NCBI GenBank assembly: GCA_016801845.1
Contig: CM028907.1
Location: 18,312,098 to 18,376,097, forward strand
Reading direction: 5' to 3'
Source of the DNA: Polydactylus sextarius
Taxonomy: Eukaryota; Chordata; Actinopteri; Polynemidae
Length of the DNA: 64,000 bases
In this document: piece by piece, positions 30,001-41,305 of the stretch
Layout of the letters: the number at the start of each line of letters is the position of its first letter
Position numbering within the stretch: position 1 is the stretch's first letter
The notes under the pieces: model-generated
Told to the model about the DNA's origin: nothing
The model's database searches: none
Seen by the model: the letters and a program-made list of their open reading frames with translations, nothing else
Made by a program: the position numbers and the translations under genes

Positions 30001-33000
30001 CAGAGCTGTATAGTATCTCCTGTGTCTGTTTACAGACGTGTCCTCACTGCCTCTCTGTGAGCAAGTGGCTCGGACTTGGCCAAGCATCTTAAACCGTACG
30101 GAAAAAGAAAATCCTGCTCCGCTGACGTCAGCTCGAGCACAAAGGGATGAGTGTCAGTGTTGCCAGGACAGACGGCTCAGGACCTGACACGGAGCAGGTG
30201 AACAGGTGTTGTCTGGGACTGTGCTGTTCACGCTCTGAACGGCATTAGATCATGGGTATGGTATGGGGAACAAGGGGATTATCGCTTGATAGGAGCGGCT
30301 AGGTTTGGGGCTGGGTTTCAGAACTTTAGACTGGAAACGATATATGAATATTAAAGAGAAAGGTACCTGAAGAAGCTGTGTTGCATTCCACCTGTTGTCC
30401 ACATTCTTGTCCAGGCATCGCTTGAGAAAATCATTGAATTCTGGAGACCTACAGGGTGGAGGTGGTAGAAATAAGGCCTTGAATGTGATTTGTTTGGTCT
30501 AATACATCTATAATGTACTGTTCTACCCCCATCATGGATCTGTGTATGGTTAAAAAGTAGCCAAGATGCTGAGTTGAATCAACAGCATGTCATCAACAAC
30601 ACTGTAACCTAAATGCTTGTCAGTCCATGTCCTGGACAAGGCGATAATGCGCTAACTCACCAGCGCGACGGCTGCATCAGGGTAGGAGGATCTGATTTGG
30701 CTATTTTCAGCAGGACCCTCATTGGGTTCATCTCGTGGTTTGGCGGCTCAATCTGTGCCAGCTCAATCAAGGTGACCCCAAGGGACCAGATATCAGCTTT
30801 GTAGTCATACGGACGGTCCTTGGACGTCTCGCACATCACCACCTCAGGAGCCATCCTGGATGTGAAGAAGGGAAGTTAGGGGAGAGGAGGAGTTGGGTGT
30901 TTGCTTTAGTTTGTGCAACAAAGCAAAAAGTAAAACTGACAGTGAGAGGGGGAACAGGGGTTTTAGATTTATTTTCCACGTACCAGTAAGGCGTTCCAAT
31001 GAAAGAGTCTCTCCTCTGCAGCGTTTTGGTGTTTTTGGCAGACACACCAAAGTCAGCTGGAAGACATGTGATTAAAAGCAAAGCAGACATTAAACAGTGG
31101 AACACCACCGTCATCATTTATTTTTCAAATGTAGCCACACAAACCAAACCGGGCCAAAGTGAAAAGCTGAACCCTTAGGCTAATCTCACCAGTGCACTAA
31201 CCGAACATGAAGTAACATAATCATGCTGTTTTTAACGGCCTTCTAACATTTGCATGATGACATCATGCCTCGTGTGTGTGTAACGGCTCATGGGTTTCCC
31301 AGCATGCAGTTGCACAGGCACCTCGGTGTGTTCTGTCACTGGACAAAATGCTTGCTGTGTGTTATTTCAACGAGCCCGTTCCATCCCTCAGCAATGACTC
31401 ATCCCCTTCTAAGTGAGCTACAGCACTGCATCTGCTGGATACATGTGTTTCTGTACACACTGAGCAGCAGGGCCGAACAATTGCTGTTGTGCATAAAGGT
31501 CACTAATTTACGTCATCATGTCTGCAATAAAACTACGCAACAATAAATCACAATGAACTTTTTTTTAAAGACACACTTATTTCATAAAGGGAGAAAAAAA
31601 ATCAGCCTGTGGACACATCTGTTTAACATAACAGTAAATATTGTTGATATGATACTGATGCTACTATCAAAAATGCTTCCAATGCTGCTTAATATATGAA
31701 TCTGTATGACCCAACACCATGTGATTTATCAGTAAAATAGATAGTGATAGATAAACTTTTCCTATTGGGAAGTTATGCTTGTAAAAAAAGCAACAAGTCA
31801 TAAAAATAACATCCATGCAGGATTTTTAATGCACAGCCTTAATTTAAAAACAAACAAACAATGGTACTGAATTTATACTTGTTATCAGCTCATACATAAG
31901 TTCACAGGATTGTCATTAGTTGTAATGAGTTGCATTTTGGGGAAGGATGGGTGGACGTCAACTCAGACCAAGACTTGGACTGGACCCGCTCAGGATTTGG
32001 ATTAAAGGGCGTCAACATTTGCATTAAATGCATTTGTATAATATTTAATTCGTACCAGCTGAATTAGGAGCCCACAGACTAAATATCAAGTGAATCTTTG
32101 AGTTTTTACTCTCGGCTGTTAACACTTCTGAATATCTTATGTAGTGAGAACACAAAGCAGCATGAGGCGAAGTTTACACAACATTCTTTCTAATGACCGT
32201 TTTACATTAATAGTGTAATGTCACGAGACGGATCATGTGAAGTTGTAAGCTTCTTGTAAAAAAAAAAACATAGTGTGACAAACTTCAAAGTAGCAAAGTT
32301 GTTTTTCTGATCTATACAATATCACATGATACTTCGACTCAAGAGTTTTCAGCAGCTCAGAGATGATAACTGAACAACATATCTGGACTCTGTGAGTGTG
32401 TGTGTGAGAGCAGCTGTAAATAGATGGTATCTCTGTGTAGTCCTGTGCCCTTTCTAGCACTTATATCACGAGAAAACATGTGGAAAATACATAGAGACTA
32501 TGGCTGAAGGGAAACATTGCTAGACTGTGATCTCATTTAGGATTTTTTTTCCCTCTCTTTCAAAAAAGTCAAAGGCAAAACAATTCTCCCTGGTCCTTGA
32601 CTTTTCCGCATGTATCACAAACAACAAAAATCATTCAAGCATCTATGGGGTGAATAAATTGTGGTTGCTATAGGAGACAAGATGGGACTAAATGATGTAG
32701 TGTGTGGTTGTGACTTTGAACTCACCCAGCTTGACATCGCCATCCAGCGTAAAGAGGATGTTGCCGGCCTTCAGGTCTCTGTGGATGATTTTGTTGTCAT
32801 GGAGGTAGACGAGGGCCTGCAGAGTCTGCTTACACACCACCCTGATCTGAGGCTCTGTCAGGGGTCTCTCCAGTTCTGCAGGGGTAATGAAGGTCATACA
32901 GACGCATTGTTCTGCCCCAGGATTTTTTGGACTAAATGATGACATGTTAAGTTGCTGTTGTTCACAAGGAATAATTTTTGTAAATAGAAATATATTATTA

Positions 33001-36000
33001 TATGTAAATACACTCAGGTAATAATAGGGAAATGACCATTTTTATTTAAGAGCAACTGTTTACACCCGTTGATCAGATTAACAGTGATGGCACAAGACAC
33101 TGCCGTAGCCATAGTAACCAGTTTTTCCTTCATCATTTCCTGTGTATTTCATGTTTTTCTCATGTCTATAACAAGCAACATCTGTAAGTGTTTATGTTTT
33201 TCTTCATCAGTTTATGTCAATTAACTTTAATATTAGTTTATCCGTGTTGTTCATTTTGCTTGACCTGTAATTTGATAAGCTTCAGCGGTTGCGGCGTTGT
33301 ACCGATCTGGTCAAAGGCCGATTTGCTACACAAATGTTACTGCCTCCATGTTGCAATGAAAATGTTCTAAGTTTGTTCATTATTTTGTTTGTTGCAGTTT
33401 TACTCGTTTTCACCTGCCCAAATCAACAAGGACAAGAAATTAAAGGAGCAAGACCCTCGCGTTCCCTGGCTCATGAAACGAGTTTGACTTGCTGTGAAGC
33501 CTGTGATCATGCACCAGCAACAACACACAGATAGAAAAGTAGACGCATGATTAACATTCCTTACCCAAGAAAAACACTAATGTCACCTAATCGCAGGTGG
33601 AAATAATGGTGAAGTTGTATTTATTCTATTCATGAAAAGGGAGGTGGTTGTGTTTAACATGTTTAACATTGCTGTTTATTCCTGCTCTCTGACCAGCTTC
33701 CTTTTTTATGTTATAACCTGCATTCAAAGAGGAAATGCTGACTCACCGAGCATGACGGCATCCACAGCCCCTCCTGCACAGAACTCGATGAGGATCTGCC
33801 AGCGACAGGGAAAAAAAACACAATCGTGTGTCATTTGTTTATGTAAAAAATAAGATGTGTGTAATATGAAATAGATTAGTAGTGAGCTATGCTACATGTA
33901 GCATTTTAAATGGAGATATGTACACCCCATTCAGGGAGCATTAATACCCAGTGACCTCTCGAATCTATTGTCAGGATCTGAAAGTTTCTCAAATTCAGAG
34001 AAACCTCAATGTATTCAAGCTGCAGGATTATTCACTATATACATACAATCCTTCACATCATCATCACCACCAACTACTGACCTAACTAAGGCAATGAGAA
34101 TAAACATCCACCAAACCTCTGTGAATGAAACTCTCAGGAGCTCAGGAGCTTTCAGTATAGCTTTTGATGTAAGAGGATTGGCCCAGTTGGGGCCACTTTG
34201 TTAGAAGGGTTTCACACAGCTGCTAGCTAGCTTGCTAGCCACATTGCTAAACCTTGGACCTTATTCTGTAAATAGGATTAGAGTATCTAGGGAAAATGAT
34301 TATTAAGGAAGGTATGGCAAAGCATCTGCAGCAAAGTGGCTTTATTGAGCTTAAACACAAAGGTAGCCTCATAGCATGATGCTAGCTCACAGCTCTACAC
34401 TGAGATTTGAGGAATATTTAGACAAAATGAAGAAGAAATGACTGCACTTCTGCAATCGTGTTACCATTGAGAAACTAATTGTGGTTTGTCGGTTAAGGCT
34501 CCTGTTTTTCAGCCTTTACTCAAAATGACAAAATCATTCAGTGCTTATTTCCTAAAACTAACTGAACTTTCATCAAAGTTCAATGGAATTCCATGATTCA
34601 GTCGAGACATTTCTACAACAAAGCCCTTATAAGGCTTACAATGGCTCGAGTCTTAGAACAGTCTTGGCTATTCAGGACACACACCGTTCTAGTGTTTCTC
34701 TGTAGGCGGGCTGTTGTTTTAGTGGCTGGGCGGTTGTACAATGGCCCCCACAGTGGCTTTTCAGAATGGCAGCTGGTAGAGAGGAACCATGGTCCAGGGC
34801 CGTGGCTTCCTCTCCAACTTGTTTATTTGACACACGCACCAATACACAGGGAAGTTTGAACTTGCATAATTTCTATTTCAATTATGCAGCACAGAAAGCG
34901 AAGACATGAGACTGTACGTGATCCCACCAACAGGTACAAGACCTGAAAGGATGGAAATACCACTGTGCAGCAGAAATCGTAGTGGGGAAAACAAGGGTCA
35001 GTGGGTGAAACCAAAGAGAGTCACCTCCCAGATTCTTCTGGGATAATGTGGAATATGGAATGAAGCCATTCAGTTTCCATTAGGAAATATCCTAGATGCT
35101 CTGTCCTCTTCGCACGAACAGGTGACACACTGGCCAAAATAAAAGTCAACACGCAACCTCCATCAAGCCGTGACCATTATTCAGAGGACAATAGACAGGA
35201 AAAGGGCTGAGCACTCAGAAAAATGCACTGAAATTAAATACCCAGGTAATCTGTCTTTTTTTTTTTTTTTTGTGTGTACTGACTGACATGAGTCAAGATA
35301 TGGTGTTGCCTCTCATATTACCACCCTGGTTACACATACCCGTTATAAATCTGTCCTTTGTTGATAGATTTTTATCTATTTTTGACAGTATGAACTTAAA
35401 AAAAAATTAAAGCTTTAGCAACAAAGAGAGATGTCATTTCCAATGCTGAACATGTGATTTGTTTATATGATCATGATTACAGATTGGACAAACTTGTCAT
35501 CGCTCTCAGCCATGGTAACTTCTCCATGTACACCATTTTATTATCAATGAAACCTTGTCTTGTGTTGAGGTCTTGTTGTAAGTCCTACTTTCTCCTGGTC
35601 CAAGGTATAAAGCCCAGAAAGACTGCATCTACACCAATAAACAGTCCATCATTGATTGACTGCTCCAAAAGTACGAAATAAACCTGAATTCAGACTTGTT
35701 TTGCAGGCAGCAAACAAGCCAATTAAAAAATAAAGGCATTCAATGAGCTCATATCAGAAGTGGATGGATTATAAACTGGTATGATGATTAACAGCTGCTT
35801 GTTTCTGCTGCTCATGTGAACTTTGGCCTCAAATTTTGATAAGAATAGTAGGAAAGGAACTTCTATATAGTGCAAGAGACTTGTGCTATAGGTGCAATGA
35901 TATGAGTTAAATGATGGGTAAAACTGAAGTCAATGCAGCGCCCATGTTATCATCATCTGAACAACTGGAACAGTAATTCTGTCATTTACTATGGAGGAAA

Positions 36001-37825
36001 AATGAACTTTTACTACCAAGTTTGCTCTGCTCTATCTGAGTCCAGCAAGATCTTCCCACTACTTACCCAGAGTTTGCCCTCATAATAGAAAGCATCAAGA
36101 AGTTTGACGATGTTTTGGTGGTCACAGGAGGCGAGGATGTCGATCTCCACCATGTAGTCCTCCAGTTCCTCCTCCGTCTTTGTGTCGATGACTTTGGCTG
36201 CTGCGAGGATGCCCGTCTGTTTGTTCTGGGCCTGTAGGATGAGAATGTAGTGTAGTGAGACCAGTGTTATTGAGATTTTCTTTAACACACCAGTACCAAT
36301 GTTCCAGATGAACACACTTAATCATCAAGACTCATAGTCGCCAGACTTGGTTTATGTTGGACTCAAGTCGTTTTGACATCACACCTGTGACAAACACCTT
36401 ACAAGGCCATTAAAAGAATATAAAGACAACAAATAAGTCTGCTCTGCCCTGGTAAGTCAGCAGAACGCGAGAAATGTCTGGTTTAAGTGGAAAATTCTCA
36501 TGTTTGTTTTGGCGTCTCTGCAGACAGGATGTGCTCAATGAAGTTGCTGCTGCGATATGGGATGCAGCCACTTCCTGGTGACCTCCCGTGTTTCTGTGGT
36601 CAGCCATATACACCATTTAAAAGAAAAAAAAAAAAAAAAAACTATCTACCCCTCACTTTTAAAACTGACAGCTAATGTTTCACTGTGCATCAATAGCGAG
36701 TGGGGTCACTGCCAGTGATACATCAAACAGATTTTGATAGAACCAAAAGCTCAGACTTGTAAACATGTCACTTTCATTTACTGCTACCATCTTTAGTTCT
36801 TCAACTCTGCAGTGACACCAACAAACCATAAAAACAAAATACTTCCTTGGAATAATGGTGACAAAGATGTGTTCTGGTACATTTCCTCTCTGAAACAGCA
36901 GGTGCAGTTCACAGAAGACTTACAGTGGACGATCAGACTTATGGCATGAAATCTTGCGAGAGTGTGACCATTTCAAAGTATCTGAAAAAGCCTTAAACGA
37001 ATAAGGAAATAAACTCACACAAACTGGCTTTATTAACGACAAACTTCCTGGTGTTGGACCTGGTGGAGCCCTCCTGTGTGATAAAATTTACCGTCATTCA
37101 TGCAAATGAAGCTCCTGGCTCCGAGCCATCCATCAGGGTCAAACCAAACAATGGCACTATTAAAATGATGACGAGGGGTTTGCTTTGACACATGGTCACC
37201 ATTCAGAAAATGTATTGGGGAATTATTTTTGCTGGTTTATTCCATCTTGTGGATGAGACTTCAAAGAACTGGGGAGCAGCTAGAATAAACATGTGTGTTT
37301 GTGAATACGTCATTTTCCAGCAATGAGTGGATCTGGTGACATTTGGTTATCTGTCACATGTAAACAAAGCTCGTGGGGAGAAGGATTAGTCAAACATATT
37401 GGATAACCTTAGGGCAGGAGCTCAATATTCATGTTTGACACCATCTCTGTCACAGGGCAAGACTGTTGGTTTAAAGATGGTGGGTGGGTCAAAGCAATAC
37501 AAGACTTAAGTCACACTACTGGAAACAATGTATCAGAGGTCCAAACAGGGAATTTTTTGGGAGTGGAGAGGACATAAAAGATTCAAGGTTTAGCCAATTT
37601 TGTGAAAACACAAAACAACATAACAGAAAAACTACTGACCATAAAGAGCAGCTTGAAAGAGGACATTACACCTACCTTGAACACTTTTCCAAAGGCTCCA
37701 TCTCCCAGTTCACCAATTATGTCCCATATTTCTTCTGGATTTTCATCCCTGCGCACGTGTTCATACTGTTTCTTCTTCTTCTCTGCTCCCAATTTGAAGA
37801 TTTTACGGAAATTAAAAAACGACAT
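21047..37825 (-). CDS. slk: STE20-like serine/threonine kinase SLK, complete coding region, 18 exons
   Basis: GCK-V family kinase; in vertebrates it phosphorylates ERM proteins and functions in cytoskeletal remodelling, focal adhesion turnover and apoptosis. Exons in transcript order: 37825-37676, 36231-36067, 33795-33747, 32875-32726, 31056-30984, 30855-30661, 30448-30367, 29562-29431, 29075-28314, 28117-27987, 27741-27618, 26234-26055, 24617-24488, 23012-22888, 22678-22487, 22369-22244, 21490-21377 and 21193-21047. They join in frame to 1008 codons plus stop; human SLK has 1235, and the difference lies mostly in the acidic middle. The start MSFFNFRKIFKLG and the end ISKFYPIPSVHSTG are near-identical to mammalian SLK and distinguish it from the paralogue STK10/LOK. 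The exon 8 donor (ATG|GTTTGT) is weak. Divergent with stn1, convergent with col17a1. Confidence 0.96.
21579..22179. mobile_element. Non-autonomous hAT-type DNA transposon in slk intron 16
   Basis: The 601-bp element begins TAAGGCTGAAACAATTAATT and ends, read inward from its right end, TAGGGCTGAAGCTATTGATT, giving imperfect terminal inverted repeats of about 15-50 bp. It is flanked on both sides by the identical 8-bp sequence ATACTGAC (21571-21578 and 22180-22187), the target-site duplication size made by hAT transposases. No transposase frame is present, so it depended on a helper. It fills 601 of the 753 bases of the intron and leaves 88 nt before the exon 17 acceptor. Confidence 0.85.
25358..25764 (-). 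other. slk: Two candidate cassette exons in slk intron 12
   Basis: On the minus strand, 25764-25666 (99 nt, 33 codons, GKREKGLSLSPKRVTNAIIK...) lies between ACACAG and a GTAATG donor. Next, 25429-25358 (72 nt, 24 codons, GVAQFMIQSFQLSS...) lies between ATCCACAG and a GTAAGT donor. Both are open in the slk frame and phase 0 at both ends, so including either would preserve the reading frame. Neither resembles the Lys/Glu-rich 31-residue cassette of human SLK that sits at this junction. They could be chance open stretches. Confidence 0.25.
26235..27617. other. slk intron 11, no gene seen
   Basis: A 1.4-kb AT-rich intron. I see no exon-like frame, repeat family or RNA gene in it. Confidence 0.7.
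28314..29562 (-). other. slk: slk exons 8-9: acidic disordered linker
   Basis: Exon 8 (29562-29431) continues from the kinase domain with PLRELIAEAKAEVTEEIEEH and then a Glu run. Exon 9 (29075-28314, 254 codons, about residues 333-586) is rich in Glu, Pro, Val and Lys, with no fold apparent. It begins GHKRAPSDVSVASSEDEK and ends SSVDLNLSISSFLSKTKEPG, both recognisable in mammalian SLK. In the mammalian family this region carries the caspase cleavage and phospho-regulation sites; the fish version is considerably shorter than the human one. Confidence 0.92.
30367..37825 (-). other. slk: slk exons 1-7: protein kinase domain
   Basis: Residues 1 to about 287 contain every catalytic element: glycine loop GELGDGAFGKVF (about 38-49), ATP-binding Lys63 in LAAAKVID, HRD catalytic Asp155 in IIHRDLKAGN, DFG Asp173, and the APE motif in GTPYWMAPEVV. 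The activation-loop residues Thr183 and Ser189 that are autophosphorylated in mammalian SLK are present at the same numbers in the T-loop (NTKTLQRRDSF). The domain therefore should be active. The seven exons spread over 7.5 kb, with the largest intron 33796-36066. I see no other gene in these introns. Confidence 0.95.
31057..36066. other. slk introns 2-4, apart from exons 3 and 4
   Basis: Apart from the two small exons at 33795-33747 and 32875-32726, these 5 kb contain only AT-rich sequence with short homopolymers (for example a T run near 35260-35271). No additional coding exon or RNA gene could be supported. Confidence 0.65.
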
Positions 37826-38716
37826 ACTGAATCCTGGGTCATTCAGTTATAAAGTTCAAAAAATAAATTCACTTTAAAACGCCAAAGCAGAGATATGTTT
37901 TCTTCAGCAGTTCACTGTAGCACAAGTGTTAAAAGTAACATGTGTGTCTAATTCGCTAGTTATTAATATCCGCCTGGGCAACACGGAATGTAGCTTTCAT
38001 AATAGTCAGGATCAAACCTAGCTTAGCCTTTGACTGTTTTGGCCAGTACGGAGAACAGCTCTTTCGCACATCGTGGGTCATTGTTAAGGCCTAAAAGTAA
38101 TGCTGAAATGTTAACACAGACGCGTCCTGATATCTGAAAAGTGTCTAAACAAGACTTTATATTCATACAAAGTATACGTGAAGCTCGTCGTTGTTCCAAC
38201 TCCTGACGACCCACTGGCCCGACAACCCTGTGGGCTCTGTCCTCAACCACAAGAAAAAACAAGATCAGTAAGGCGATTTTCCAAATAGTTATATTCCACA
38301 GAATAATTCATTAGTTTCCTCGAGAGTGAAAACGAGAGGTCCGTACGTTAACGTTCATTAAAACGGCAAAAACGGTCATCTTTCCCTAGGTGTGGGACGG
38401 GTTTTACTAATCTAGCGGATTTAGTGTCGCTGCGCGTTCACGTGTGCGCGCTGCTGCGGTTCTTTCTCCTCTTGCTCCTCTTTGACAGTTGGCGGGGTCA
38501 GTCCACTTCAGTCTTCTGCTGCCCTCGCCTGTGCGGGAAACAAAACACAACTCGTACAGGCGATGTTTAAAGTATTCACGACGAAACTGACGAACATTTT
38601 CACGAAGTAAAACGATTAACTTGCTGTATGCTTCTTGTTTGGTGAAGTATCATAGCGTCCTTTTCGACCAGCATCCCATCACTAAACAACAGTCAGGTTT
38701 TCTTTGTGTTCCCGAG

Positions 38717-38741
38717 ACTACACGTCCCATAAACCATTGCG
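38717..38741 (+). promoter_or_regulatory. ZNF143/STAF (SBS-type) binding site
   Basis: The sequence begins ACTACACGTCCCATAAACCA and ends TTGCG. The long ZNF143 consensus is of the form ACTACAnnTCCCAnnnnnCnTTGCG, so the fixed blocks ACTACA, TCCCA and TTGCG are all present at the right spacing. ZNF143 sites are typical of bidirectional, CpG-rich promoters. Confidence 0.65.
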
Positions 38742-38901
38742 AAACATGAACGCGCCGGACAGAGAAAAAATGTCAATACAACTTTTTTGGGACGGGCTGA
38801 AGCTATTCTAAACTGTTTCGAGACCTTTATGTTTACATACATGCTAAAGAGCTAACGTATAATACGCATACGCATAACTATACAACGCGCGCTAATATTG
38901 T

Positions 38902-38911
38902 GTCACGTGAC
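38902..38911. promoter_or_regulatory. GTCACGTGAC palindromic E-box (CLEAR/USF type)
   Basis: A perfect 10-bp palindrome with a CACGTG core and the GT/AC flanks preferred by TFEB/TFE3/MITF and by USF. It is 140 bp upstream of the stn1 start codon and about 1.08 kb from that of slk. Confidence 0.6.
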
Positions 38912-39050
38912 AAAAAAGGTTCTTCTAAAACGTCACGGGGTTTGATCAAGAAGCTCAACTGCAGCTAGCTTGCTGTCCTGGTAGCAACTGCTAGCCCAGA
39001 GTGGAAAACTTAACCGAGGAATAAAAAACTGTAATTACTTTAATGATGAG

Positions 39051-41305
39051 ATGCAGGCAGCTACGATGGATCCAGCGGAAGAGCCCCCCTCCATGTTATG
39101 GGGACTGGACCCGGTGTTTACTGCCTTCGCCAGGTTGTATGTCAGAGACATCCTACAGATGACAGAGTCCATCCAGGTGCCAGGTAAAAACTGCGTCAGA
39201 GAAACACATGTCGTCTCATTCACTTGCTGTTTGTTCAGCCTTAATTCTTGAAATAACATGTTCGAGGTATTATTTGTCAACATTAATAATTATATGACTA
39301 CGCTAATTTTCTTCTTCATCTTAAAATGATCCCCCCTTTCTATTTCTTAAATGTGTTTTTATTTTGTATATTCATAACATATATTCTTGTATCCTGTTTC
39401 TCTGTGTTAACTTCGTCACAACTTATGATTGTAACATTTAACCTTTATTGGTGAAATAGTTTTTCACTTAGTGACTGATGACCAAAGTTGGCAGTGATTT
39501 CAATTAATGCTTTTGAGATGCTGTTGTTCTCCGTCCTCCCACGTTTCATAGGTATTTACTTCTATAACTCCCATCCAATCTATAAAGTTGATGTACTTGG
39601 GACGGTGGTTTACAGGAGAGAGAGAGATGACTTCTTCTGTTATGGAGGTAATTGTGTTTTCATTTTTATGATAGCAGCAAAACACAGATAAGTTATTAGA
39701 TTAAGTTCTAAATCTCCACCTCAGACAGCGGCCCAGTTTTTGTTTACATGTCACTAATTGACACACACTTTTGTATAAATGACTGAAATGGCTTTGGCTT
39801 TCCATCCTCCAATCGGTCTGATGTTGTCTGATGTTGTGATCTTTTCTTTGCAGTGGATGATGGTACCGGTGTTATAAACTGCTTGTGCTGGAAAAATGAC
39901 ATTTTTAAAGAGGAGGAGAGTCCTTGTACCTGTGAGTAGGATTTATTTGCTACATCATCACTTACTATTGACCTCCAAAAGTAAAATGATTTGTGTACTG
40001 ATACCAGATAATTTGAGCTGTTTCTGTGATTGCAATTAATTTGTCAGATCACTTTATGTCCGATGCTGTTGAGCCATATCATTACATATGTAATAATTTG
40101 AATTAGCTTTATGATATCGTCATAGGTAATGTTGCTATGTAAATGCCGCATACACTACAACATATGCCTTAGTCTCACCACATGCCTTCTAATACTGTGG
40201 ACTTTTTGCCTCAAAGGTACTGTACAGATATATTTCATTCATTGTTTCTCTCCAAAACACACATTTCTCTCTTGGAATTACCCAGGCTAACCAGTGAGCA
40301 GTCATCTTCTTACCTGCCTTTTTCTGAGGCATCACAATATGATCCTTTTTTCTTTTATATGTGATTTTTGTTGTTGTTGTATTTTTTTTTATTGTTTTGT
40401 CCAGTTGGTAGGAATAGTTTTTAGACACACAGCCAGACACACTCACTGCGACACTGTGCTGCTCTTTTTTGTCTGTAATTCTGTAGTCTGTAAAGACATT
40501 TTTTTAAAACATTCAAAGGTTCTTGCTTGTGTGTATATATTTTTAATTGCAATAAATTAAAATCACACTATAATATGAATTGGTGAATGAATGAATATTA
40601 ATAATTTTGTCATTACTAGCCGGAGGAAAGCATAGTGATGTAGTTTATGGAGGCTTCAACCCAGTCGCTGAGCTGAAGAAGCTGAGACAAGCCCAGCAGA
40701 ACCGATGCCGCCTGGAGATCGGAGAACTGCTCCGGGTTAGAGGACCGGTCAAGACGTCGAGGCAACAGAGAGAAATCATGGCTTCAACCTTCTGTGAGTG
40801 GAGTGGCCTGCCCTCTCAGACTCACTGTGTTGATATTGATTTCACTATTCATGTTTACACATTTACTAACTAGTAAAATGGTTTTTTTTTTAAATATCAG
40901 ACTAACCTCAACAATGTCCAAGAATACCCACACTTAAGTAATGGTTGATAACCAGAGAACCTACTAATGCATTAGCTGACACAGACCTTTGTCCACAAAC
41001 ACTTGAGGTGCCGACCAAGGACATTCTTTATCGTTTCACTGCAGTCCCGTCTTATGATGGCCTACATGACTCTTTCTCAAGCATGCCCGTACATTCACAG
41101 CCACACATAGAGCATCTTTTATTTAAGCGTACACCCCATCTCTATCCTCTGCCTATTCATCATGTCTGTATCTGTGTCTGTGTGTGTTCCCAGATAAGGT
41201 GAACGACCCAGTGATGGCAGTCCAGATAGCATGGATGATGGAGGTTCCTCAGCTCTACAGACTGTGCTATGACAAACCACCACAGCTACAACACGATGCA
41301 ACAGG
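39051..41305 (+). other. stn1: stn1 exons 1-5: OB-fold domain
   Basis: Residues 1 to about 164 form the single OB-fold that contacts TEN1 and single-stranded DNA. Core strands can be followed as VDVLGTVV, DDGTGVINCLCW, IGELLRVRGPV and REIMASTFYKVND, with a variable loop (SPCTSGGKHSDVVYGGFNP) between strands where human STN1 also has a variable Ser-rich loop. Exon 5 uses the donor ACAGG|GTACAA, ending in phase 2, which joins correctly to exon 6. Confidence 0.9.

Larger units (their letters stand above)
37826..39050. promoter_or_regulatory. Divergent slk / stn1 promoter region
   Basis: The start codons of slk (minus) and stn1 (plus) are 1225 bp apart, head to head. CpG-containing, housekeeping-like sequence is densest at 38390-38470 and 38740-38930. 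A ZNF143-like element (38717-38741) and a perfect GTCACGTGAC E-box (38902-38911) lie in it; both are listed separately. No TATA box is evident near either gene. Transcription starts could not be fixed. Confidence 0.75.
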
